From Clostridiales bacterium (GTDB taxonomy: Bacteria; Bacillota; Clostridia; Oscillospirales; Acutalibacteraceae), in assembly GCA_019418545.1 (NCBI GenBank), contig DYBQ01000046.1, forward strand, positions 1 through 7,655: a DNA stretch of 7,655 nt. The letters run 5' to 3'. Of the stretch, positions 1 to 6,941 are shown in pieces. Both the position numbers and the translations under genes were made by a program. The notes beneath the pieces were generated by a model. The model was not told the origin of the DNA, ran no database searches, and was given only the letters and a program-made list of their open reading frames with translations. Every line of letters begins with the position of its first letter. Within the stretch, counting starts at the first letter, position 1.

Positions 1-17
1 TGATAGGAGTGTGACTT

Positions 18-1241
18 ATGGAAAAGTGGTTTTTGTTTGTCTTATCTTCTTTGATATTTATTTATTCCGGAGTTACAAGCATGGCTTTTGAGATTGTATC
101 TGCAAATACCGAGGTTTTATCTGACAAAGCTGAAATAATTTGGTATGGAAACTGTTATGTAAGCGGCAATAGTTTAAAGTCAAGCAACATTGAAGTTTTA
201 GATTCTAAATCTTTATCTGTATCTTATTCAAATACCACTCTGTTTCTTAATGGAATAATTAAAGATACTTCTGCCGATATAAAAATCTCTTATTCGAATA
301 ATGAAATTATTGACACATTGGATACCACAAATAATTTCAAAGTGTTGTCAATATTAAATATGGAGGATTATATACGTATAATATTGGAAAATTGCGGTAA
401 TAACATTGTCTACATAAATATTCCCGCAATAGAAACTATGCAGAATATAGATAATTTTAATCAAAATTGGTATGCAGATTATGTGCCAGGAAAGATTGAA
501 GAAGTTCCAACTCCTGTTACAAGAGCTACTACTACCGATTATAAGTTTACTTATACCAATACTACTGAAGTAATGGGTGAAAAAACATACGAAAAGCTGG
601 TGTTACAGGCGATATATGAATGGCCAGATACAATTAATAGTAGTACTGGTGGAGAGTTTAGAACTAGTTTGGGAATACTGGAATCTTATACACAACATAC
701 AGACCTTGCCGGTAAAACAAGAACTTGGAGAAATTGTAGTCTTCGCGTAAATAAAATGAATGTTCATGTTGCTACTGCGAAAGGTGAATATGTTTCGTAT
801 GCTAGAACGCAATTCGTAGGTAAAGAGTATAAAGAAGGTGAAGTTAAATTAGGTTATGCTTTAGCTATTCCTAAAACTAATTTTTCTATTTCATATAGTT
901 ATCCTACTGTTAGAACATTTGAAAATGGAGATTTGGGATATTTTACATATCCGGCTTCTAATGAAAATAAAGTAGTAAGAACAAAGATTTCTTTCGGAAC
1001 GCAATATTCTTGGATTCAAGAGGAATCAACTGTACATCGAGGGCAAGAATTAGGTGAAAAAGCTTATGCGAATTTTAAAATAGAAACACTGTCGAAATAT
1101 ATACAGACTGGAAGAAAAGGATTTAAAGTAGAATGGCAATATAGCATTTATTCTGATGGGAATGCCCATGGGTATGGGACAAATTGGTATAATACCTCAA
1201 AAACATTTCCGAACACTTTGTATTATACTTTGAAGGAATAA
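18..1241 (+). CDS. Putative secreted/surface protein of unknown function, AT-rich
   Basis: I do not recognise the family. The start is supported by AGGAG at 5-9, eight bases before the ATG. Residues 1-23 look like a signal peptide: a Lys at position 3, a hydrophobic core at about 4-20, and possible signal peptidase I sites after SMA (21-23) or VSA (27-29). The mature protein is rich in Asn, Ser, Thr and Tyr with alternating hydrophobic/polar stretches, which suggests beta-rich extracellular domains. A Pro/Thr-rich stretch at about 162-173 may link an N-terminal domain (about 30-160) to a C-terminal domain (about 175-407). There are three cysteines (46, 126, 240), and no LPXTG motif, lipobox or second membrane segment. 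Its stop codon overlaps the start of the next gene by one base, so the two are probably co-transcribed. Base composition is far more AT-rich than in all downstream genes (15 G+C of 60 at 241-300), a possible sign of transfer. The promoter lies outside the window. Confidence is high for a real gene and low for any function. Confidence 0.8.
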   Translation: MEKWFLFVLSSLIFIYSGVTSMAFEIVSANTEVLSDKAEIIWYGNCYVSGNSLKSSNIEVLDSKSLSVSYSNTTLFLNGIIKDTSADIKISYSNNEIIDTLDTTNNFKVLSILNMEDYIRIILENCGNNIVYINIPAIETMQNIDNFNQNWYADYVPGKIEEVPTPVTRATTTDYKFTYTNTTEVMGEKTYEKLVLQAIYEWPDTINSSTGGEFRTSLGILESYTQHTDLAGKTRTWRNCSLRVNKMNVHVATAKGEYVSYARTQFVGKEYKEGEVKLGYALAIPKTNFSISYSYPTVRTFENGDLGYFTYPASNENKVVRTKISFGTQYSWIQEESTVHRGQELGEKAYANFKIETLSKYIQTGRKGFKVEWQYSIYSDGNAHGYGTNWYNTSKTFPNTLYYTLKE

Positions 1242-1849
1242 TGATGCCAAGAAGGGGCTGTTTGAACATGTCAATCATGTTTACTTTTTTGAAGAAGCAT
1301 CGTGTCCTGTTCATCTGTTTGGCAGTGGTGCTGGCAGCGGGAGCTATTGTTATAGGCTTGGTGCTGCGTGAGGGGCAATCGAAGGTGCCGGAAGATTTTT
1401 CTCCCTTTGGCCGCGCGAATTTTCAGATGAAGGAGGACTCGAACATTGCTTATCCTCCTGTCAACGGAATCCCCATTCCCACCGGGGAGGAAACGCTGGT
1501 GGATTTAGACAGAGCGGTACTGGGGGACAACTGCTCGTGGCCGCAGCAGCAGGCCAAAAGCTGGCTGCAGCTTACTCTCTGGCAGGAAGACGAGCTGAAT
1601 GCCGCCGGGCTCCCCTTGTTCCAGCCGGCAGACCCGGTTACCATTTTATTCTATATTCTGGAGGAGGAACCTTCTTCACCGGCTGCGTTTTTCTATCGGG
1701 GAAAGTATGTGCTGGCAACGGTGGGAGGAAAGCCCAAAGAAGTATTGCAGCCCGACTATTTTATCAGTCTTTTCGATTCGGCACAAAAGTGTCCCGGAAT
1801 TGACGATATCAATTGGAAAACGATTTTTTCCTGGCTCTATTATACATAA
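1241..1849 (+). CDS. Membrane-anchored hypothetical protein, 202 aa
   Basis: Unrecognised protein. A basic segment (KKHR, 18-21) precedes one hydrophobic segment at about 22-42, rich in Ala, Val, Leu and Ile. The rest is soluble and probably faces outward, as in an N-in, C-out anchor; an uncleaved signal is also possible. The outer part has Pro/Gly-rich stretches, many Trp/Phe/Tyr residues and two cysteines (98 and 184) that could form a disulfide. The chosen ATG overlaps the upstream stop codon (TAATG), with GAAGG at 1232-1236 as a close binding site. Starts at 1244, at 1268 (Met10, with AAGGGG at 1252-1257) and at 1277 (Met13) are all possible and keep the anchor. Composition is GC-rich (36 of 60 at 1501-1560), unlike its upstream neighbour. 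A terminator follows 9 bases after the stop, so this is the last gene of its transcript. Function unknown. Confidence 0.8.
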   Translation: MMPRRGCLNMSIMFTFLKKHRVLFICLAVVLAAGAIVIGLVLREGQSKVPEDFSPFGRANFQMKEDSNIAYPPVNGIPIPTGEETLVDLDRAVLGDNCSWPQQQAKSWLQLTLWQEDELNAAGLPLFQPADPVTILFYILEEEPSSPAAFFYRGKYVLATVGGKPKEVLQPDYFISLFDSAQKCPGIDDINWKTIFSWLYYT

Positions 1850-1857
1850 GTTTTTTG

Positions 1858-1899
1858 ACAGGCGGAGGTGAAAAAGACCACCGCCTGTTATTTTTGTTT
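1858..1899 (+). terminator. Intrinsic terminator after the 202-aa gene
   Basis: The left arm ACAGGCGGAGGT (1858-1869) pairs with ACCACCGCCTGT (1877-1888) with one A/A mismatch, leaving a 7-nt GAAAAAG loop. A T-rich tract (TATTTTTGTTT, 1889-1899) follows. The hairpin begins 9 bases after the stop codon of the 202-aa gene. It probably insulates that transcript from the MarR cluster. Confidence 0.88.
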
Positions 1900-1910
1900 C
1901 CTAATTCTAA

Positions 1911-1951
1911 AGGAAGAGACAAAATTGCCGCCCTTTTTTGCGTATCTTCCT
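1911..1951. repeat. 7-bp inverted repeat, wide loop
   Basis: AGGAAGA (1911-1917) and TCTTCCT (1945-1951) are perfect inverted complements with a 27-nt loop. The left arm overlaps the end of the larger 1900-2089 repeat. No T-tract follows, so it is not a typical terminator. It could be a protein site or chance. Confidence 0.25.
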
Positions 1952-1989
1952 GTGGCTTTTGTTGAAATACACTGTTTTTTTTCGAGCCC

Positions 1990-2019
1990 TTGACTTTTTC
2001 GCTGTTTTAGGCGTATTAT
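1990..2019 (+). promoter_or_regulatory. Candidate sigma-A promoter P1 for the MarR-activase cluster
   Basis: TTGACT (1990-1995) and TATTAT (2014-2019) are separated by 18 bases. They match the consensus -35 and -10 elements at five of six positions each. Transcription would begin near 2026 and leave a leader of about 134 nt before the MarR start. It is the best-matching promoter in the intergenic region. Confidence 0.65.
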
Positions 2020-2029
2020 GAACGGGAGG

Positions 2030-2048
2030 TAGTTATCCTTTTTAACTA
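2030..2048. promoter_or_regulatory. Possible operator: TAGTTA-N7-TAACTA
   Basis: A perfect 6-bp inverted repeat, TAGTTA (2030-2035) and TAACTA (2043-2048), has a 7-nt centre. It lies a few bases downstream of the predicted start site of P1, where a bound repressor would block initiation or early elongation. Its overall size (19 bp) fits MarR-type dimers. Assignment to the adjacent regulator is inference. Confidence 0.35.
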
Positions 2049-2064
2049 TTTATTTCCATTTTAC

Positions 2065-2109
2065 ACAACAATTGCCTTTTAGAATTAGGTGTATCCTATA
2101 ATTTGTTGT
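2065..2109. promoter_or_regulatory. Inverted repeat ACAACAA/TTGTTGT bracketing promoter P2
   Basis: ACAACAA (2065-2071) and TTGTTGT (2103-2109) are perfect inverted complements. They sit immediately outside the -35 and -10 boxes of P2, with their centre in the spacer. A smaller inverted repeat, TAGG (2086-2089)/CCTA (2095-2098), lies inside. The layout suits paired repressor sites around a promoter, but the T/A-rich composition raises the chance of coincidence. Confidence 0.35.
2072..2102 (+). promoter_or_regulatory. Candidate sigma-A promoter P2 upstream of the MarR gene
   Basis: A perfect -10 box TATAAT (2097-2102) is preceded by TTGCCT (2072-2077) with a long 19-base spacer. Transcription would begin near 2109, giving a leader of about 50 nt. 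The long spacer makes it suboptimal, as is common for regulated promoters. Confidence 0.45.
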
Positions 2110-2150
2110 AAAAATAAACTATTTTCAGCAATCCTTTTTATGCTGCTTTT

Positions 2151-2158
2151 GGAGGTGA
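2151..2158 (+). promoter_or_regulatory. Strong ribosome binding site of the MarR gene
   Basis: GGAGGTGA is an eight-base match to the anti-Shine-Dalgarno sequence. The ATG at 2160 follows almost directly, and a second in-frame ATG is at 2169. Either could be used: 2160 has the spacing of the common GGAGGTGAAATG arrangement, while 2169 is more distant. A weak hairpin, CAGCA (2126-2130)/TGCTG (2141-2145), lies just upstream. Confidence 0.75.
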
Positions 2159-2159
2159 A

Positions 2160-2591
2160 ATGTATTCCATGAATCCATCCATCTATCGGGCAGCGGCAGA
2201 AGTTTCCCTTTTTTGCCGCCTAAACCTTCGGCAAAAAATTGATATCCCCATACGGCGCGGTGATTTGGGCGTGCTGCTGTATTTATATGGCGCGCAGGAG
2301 GAAATTACCCCGGTTGCCGTCAGTGATTTTATGGGGATTTCCCGCCCCTGCACCACTGCATTGCTCAAGCGGCTGGAAGGCGACGGATATATTTTTCGCA
2401 GCCCAAGCCAGTCTGACGGCCGAAGCCGCACCATTACTCTGACCGAAAAGGGACGGCAATTGATTTTGGCTGCCCACGAAGAGTATGGGCGCTCGATGCA
2501 GGCGCTGGAAAAGGAAATGGGCATTGACCGCTTCCGAATTTTTTTAGAGATGATTGAGCAGTCCAATTCAATCCTGCGCAAAAGACTTTAA
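2160..2591 (+). CDS. MarR-family winged-helix transcriptional regulator
   Basis: The 143-aa length is typical of MarR proteins, which bind DNA as dimers, usually repress nearby genes and often respond to small ligands or oxidation. Residues 34-74 form the helix-turn-helix region (ITPVAVSDFMGIS, then recognition helix RPCTTALLKRL). Residues 75-98 form the wing, with the family signature of Asp86 and Arg88 followed by LTEKG (94-98). The N- and C-terminal helices (about 7-28 and 105-143) would make the dimer interface. Two cysteines are present: Cys19 in the first helix and Cys64 in the recognition helix. A redox-sensing role is possible but not shown. The gene sits alone behind two candidate promoters with inverted repeats. 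It is followed by the activase gene on the same strand, which is its likely target. Ligand and operator are unknown, and I do not assign a specific subfamily. Confidence 0.93.
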   Translation: MYSMNPSIYRAAAEVSLFCRLNLRQKIDIPIRRGDLGVLLYLYGAQEEITPVAVSDFMGISRPCTTALLKRLEGDGYIFRSPSQSDGRSRTITLTEKGRQLILAAHEEYGRSMQALEKEMGIDRFRIFLEMIEQSNSILRKRL

Positions 2592-2594
2592 TCC

Positions 2595-2613
2595 GGGCAT
2601 ATGCCCTTTTTTT
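2595..2613 (+). promoter_or_regulatory. 12-bp perfect palindrome followed by T7 between MarR and activase genes
   Basis: GGGCATATGCCC (2595-2606) is a perfect palindrome followed by seven Ts (2607-2613), starting three bases after the MarR stop codon. As RNA it gives only a 4-bp GGGC/GCCC stem with an ATAT loop, so it would be a weak or partial terminator. As DNA it could be an operator. Either would let the regulator and the activase genes be expressed at different levels. Confidence 0.45.
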
Positions 2614-2636
2614 GAGACAGCGTTAAACAGAGAGGA

Positions 2637-5558
2637 ATGGTTAACTTGATGAAAATCGGACTGGATGTAGGCTCCACCACCATCAAATGCGTGGTGCTGG
2701 ACGAAAAGGAAAACATCCTCTACAAATCCTATGAACGCCACTACTCCCAGATTATCGAAAAAATGGGGGAACTTCTGCAAAAAATCCAAAAGGAATATGT
2801 GGGAAATGAGGATGCCATGGTTTCGGTGTCTGGCAGCGCCGGAATGGGCATTGCCGAAAGCTGCTGCCTTCCCTTTATCCAGGAAGTATATGCCACCCGT
2901 CTGGCTTTGAAAAAGCTGATTCCCGATGCGGACTCTGTGATTGAGCTGGGCGGCGAGGATGCAAAAATTCTTTTCCTCACCGGTGGTCTGGAAGTGCGCA
3001 TGAACGGCTCCTGTGCAGGCGGCACCGGCGCGTTTATTGACCAGATGGCCACCCTTTTGAATATTACCCCCGACGAAATGAATGAGCTCTCCAAGGAGCA
3101 CGAAAAGATTTATACCATTGCTTCCCGGTGCGGCGTGTTCGCCAAAACCGATGTACAGCCTCTTTTGAACCAGGGCGCAAGAAAGAGCGATGTGGCCGCC
3201 AGCATTTTTGCGGCAGTTGCCAACCAGACCATTGCCGGTTTGGCACAGGGACGGCCGATTAGCGGAAACGTGGTGTATTTGGGCGGCCCTCTCACCTTCC
3301 TCTCCGAGCTGCGGGAAGCCTTTGACACGGCCCTTTCCACCAAGGGCCTGTGTCCCGAAAACTCCCTGTATTTTGTGGCGCTGGGCGCGGCCTATAACAG
3401 CGAGATTGCCGTGGATTTGAACACCGCCCTGAAAAATGTTGCCGCCTACAGCGGAAATGCTTCCTTCCTGTTTATCCCGCCGCTGTTTAACAATCAGGAA
3501 GAATATGACGAGTTTAAAGCCCGCCACGAAGCTTGTAAGGCTCCCCGGGCAGAGCTTACCGGCTACACTGGAAAATGCTTTTTGGGTGTGGACGCCGGCT
3601 CCACCACCGTCAAGGCGGTTTTGCTGGACGAGAAGGGCAGGCTGCTGGACTCCATTTATCAAAGCAACGCCGGTAACCCGGTGCCCATTATCCGGGAATA
3701 CCTTTTGAATCTGTATAACAATCATCCCGGGATTCACATTGTCACCGGTGCAGTTACCGGCTATGGCGAGGAGCTGCTTAAAAACGCCTTTGCCATTGAA
3801 TATGGCATTGTGGAAACCGTGGCTCACTTTACCGCTGCCAAAACCTTTATGCCTGACGTGGATTTCGTCATCGACATCGGCGGACAGGACATGAAGTGCT
3901 TCAAGATTCGGGGCGGCGCCATTGATAACATTTTCCTCAACGAAGCCTGCTCCTCCGGCTGCGGCTCCTTCCTGCAAACCTTTGCCAACACTTTGGGCTA
4001 TGACATTGCCGAGTTTGCCAAAATGGGCCTGTTTGCCAAGCATCCGGTGGATTTGGGCTCCCGCTGCACCGTGTTTATGAACTCCTCTGTGAAGCAGGCC
4101 CAAAAGGACGGTGCAACCACCGAGGACATTTCTGCCGGTCTTTCCGTCAGCGTGGTGAAGAACGCCATCTATAAGGTCATCCGTGCCGCTTCCGCCGAAG
4201 AGCTGGGCCGCCGCATTGTGGTGCAGGGCGGAACCTTCCTCAATGATGCCGTGCTCCGTGTGTTTGAAAAAGAGCTGGGCGTCAATGTTATCCGTCCCGA
4301 CATCTCGGGCCTGATGGGTGCTTATGGCGCGGCTGTCTATGCCATGAGCCGCTGGAACAAGCAGCCCGATGAGAGCAAGAGCATTATTTCCAAAGAAGAG
4401 CTCACAAACTTTGTCCACGAAGTCCATGTGACCTCCTGCGGCCTGTGCAGCAACCATTGCCGCCTGACGGTCAATGTGTTCGGCGGAAACCGTCGGTTTA
4501 TTGGCGGCAACCGCTGTGAGAAGCCCGTCACCCGCCGCTCCGGTGCCGGGGATGAGCTGGATTTGTATACCTATAAGCTGAACAAACTCCGCTCCTATGA
4601 GCCCCGGCAGGGAAAGCGCGGCAAAATCGGGATTCCCATGGGCCTGAACATGTATGAGCTGCTGCCCTTCTGGCACACCTTCTTCACCCGTCTGGGCTTT
4701 GAAGTGGTCACTTCCCCGGTTTCCAGCCGTGAGCTGTATATCGAGGGCCAGCACACCATTCCTTCCGATACCGTGTGCTTCCCGGCTAAGCTCATGCACG
4801 GTCATGTGATTGCCCTGCTGAAAGAGGGCGTGGATTACATTTTCTACCCCTGCATGTCCTATAACTTTGACGAGAACCTGGGCGACAACCACTATAACTG
4901 CCCGGTGGTAGCCTATTATCCCGAAGTGATTTCGGCCAACATGCCCGAGCTGGAAAAGGCTACTTTCATTAAGGACTATGTGGGCATCCACCGCCGGAAG
5001 GACTTCCCCGGCAAGATGACCGAGATTCTCGGCCAGTATTTTGAGGGAATTTCCCTCCATGATGTGAAAACTGCCGCAGATGCTGCCTATGACGCCTACT
5101 CCTGCTATCTGGAAGATGTGCGCCATCAGGGCGAAGTGATTATCGAAAAGGCCCGGGAGAAAAAGTTGCCGATTATCGTCCTCAGCGGCCGTCCCTATCA
5201 TCTTGACCCCGAAATCAACCACGGCATCAACAAGCTGATTACCAGTCTGGGCGCAGCGGTAGTCTCCGAGGATTCCGTCAGCTTCCACGAGCACCGGTTC
5301 CGCACCGGCGTGCTCAACCAGTGGACCTATCACGCCCGCCTGTATGCAGCGGCCAAATATATCGCTGACCAGCCCGACATGAACCTGGTACAGCTGGTGT
5401 CCTTTGGCTGCGGCGTGGACGCCATCACCACCGACGAGGTTCGGGAAATTCTGGAAGACGAGCATAAAATTTATACACAGATTAAAATTGACGAAATTAC
5501 CAATCTGGGCGCAGTAAAAATCCGGCTCCGCAGCCTGTTTGCCGCCCTGGAAGCATGA
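2637..5558 (+). CDS. Double-ASKHA acyl-CoA dehydratase activase (BcrA/BadF/BadG family) with DUF2229-type C-terminal region
   Basis: Large ATP-dependent activase-like protein of the BcrA/BcrD/BadF/BadG group, predicted cytoplasmic. In characterised relatives such as HgdC, ATP hydrolysis drives low-potential electron transfer from a [4Fe-4S] cluster to a dehydratase. Module 1 (about 5-260) has GLDVGSTTIK (8-17), LGGEDAK (104-110), Cys126 in NGSCAGGTG and Cys165 in SRCGVF. Module 2 (about 314-572) repeats these: GVDAGSTTVK (317-326), IGGQDMK (414-420), Cys438 in NEACSSGCG and Cys477 in SRCTVF. A CxxCxxxC cluster (601, 604, 608) plus Cys627 follows. Residues from about 660 to 973 resemble the DUF2229 region, with GRPYHLDPEINHGI (851-864) and Cys714, 739, 755 and 925. 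The ATG at 2637 is one base from AGAGG (2631-2635), which is too close. ATG 2649 (Met5, giving MKIGLDVGST) is the more likely start; TTG 2646 is possible. The next gene starts 11 bases after the stop and is probably its partner. The substrate is unknown, and no classical dehydratase genes are present. Confidence 0.93.
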   Translation: MVNLMKIGLDVGSTTIKCVVLDEKENILYKSYERHYSQIIEKMGELLQKIQKEYVGNEDAMVSVSGSAGMGIAESCCLPFIQEVYATRLALKKLIPDADSVIELGGEDAKILFLTGGLEVRMNGSCAGGTGAFIDQMATLLNITPDEMNELSKEHEKIYTIASRCGVFAKTDVQPLLNQGARKSDVAASIFAAVANQTIAGLAQGRPISGNVVYLGGPLTFLSELREAFDTALSTKGLCPENSLYFVALGAAYNSEIAVDLNTALKNVAAYSGNASFLFIPPLFNNQEEYDEFKARHEACKAPRAELTGYTGKCFLGVDAGSTTVKAVLLDEKGRLLDSIYQSNAGNPVPIIREYLLNLYNNHPGIHIVTGAVTGYGEELLKNAFAIEYGIVETVAHFTAAKTFMPDVDFVIDIGGQDMKCFKIRGGAIDNIFLNEACSSGCGSFLQTFANTLGYDIAEFAKMGLFAKHPVDLGSRCTVFMNSSVKQAQKDGATTEDISAGLSVSVVKNAIYKVIRAASAEELGRRIVVQGGTFLNDAVLRVFEKELGVNVIRPDISGLMGAYGAAVYAMSRWNKQPDESKSIISKEELTNFVHEVHVTSCGLCSNHCRLTVNVFGGNRRFIGGNRCEKPVTRRSGAGDELDLYTYKLNKLRSYEPRQGKRGKIGIPMGLNMYELLPFWHTFFTRLGFEVVTSPVSSRELYIEGQHTIPSDTVCFPAKLMHGHVIALLKEGVDYIFYPCMSYNFDENLGDNHYNCPVVAYYPEVISANMPELEKATFIKDYVGIHRRKDFPGKMTEILGQYFEGISLHDVKTAADAAYDAYSCYLEDVRHQGEVIIEKAREKKLPIIVLSGRPYHLDPEINHGINKLITSLGAAVVSEDSVSFHEHRFRTGVLNQWTYHARLYAAAKYIADQPDMNLVQLVSFGCGVDAITTDEVREILEDEHKIYTQIKIDEITNLGAVKIRLRSLFAALEA

Positions 5559-5569
5559 GGTGAAATGAT

Positions 5570-6850
<1,281 letters not shown>

Positions 6851-6872
6851 TCGCTCTTTCCCACAAACAAAA

Positions 6873-6905
6873 AGCCCCTGTTTTCACAACCAGAAAACAG
6901 GGGCT
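6873..6905. terminator. Bidirectional intrinsic terminator between convergent genes
   Basis: AGCCCCTGTTTTC (6873-6885) and GAAAACAGGGGCT (6893-6905) are a perfect 13-bp inverted repeat with a 7-nt loop. Read on the minus strand, the hairpin is followed by TTTTTGTTTG, a strong T-tract that ends the uvrC transcript. Read on the + strand it is followed by ATCTTTCTATC, a weaker tract that would end the activase transcript. Confidence 0.93.
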
Positions 6906-6941
6906 ATCTTTCTATCAGCAGCTTTTTAGAGGAGCGGGGCG

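Larger units (their letters stand above)
1900..2089. repeat. Imperfect 14/15-bp inverted repeat pair spanning 190 bp
   Basis: CCTAATTCTAAAGG at 1900-1913 recurs in inverted orientation as CCTTTTAGAATTAGG at 2075-2089. The only difference is one base in the A/T run. The left copy abuts the terminator T-tract. The right copy lies between the -35 and -10 elements of candidate promoter P2. The pair could be two binding sites for one regulator, the ends of a small non-autonomous element, or a long-range stem. No target-site duplication is evident just outside the arms. Confidence 0.5.

Noticed and set aside
1537..1871. Two overlapping short + frames inside the 202-aa gene
   Set aside because: They are out-of-frame shadows with no ribosome binding site and with Arg/Pro/Ser-rich, non-natural composition.
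2026..2159. Riboswitch or other structured leader upstream of the MarR gene
   Set aside because: The leader is T/A-rich with only weak hairpins, such as CAGCA/TGCTG. No recognisable aptamer core or terminator/antiterminator pair is visible.
2568..5465. A 965-codon open frame antisense to the activase gene
   Set aside because: It mirrors a long GC-biased gene whose codon usage removes stops from the opposite strand. The translation has no family motifs, while the + strand shows clear ATPase motifs and a plausible start context.
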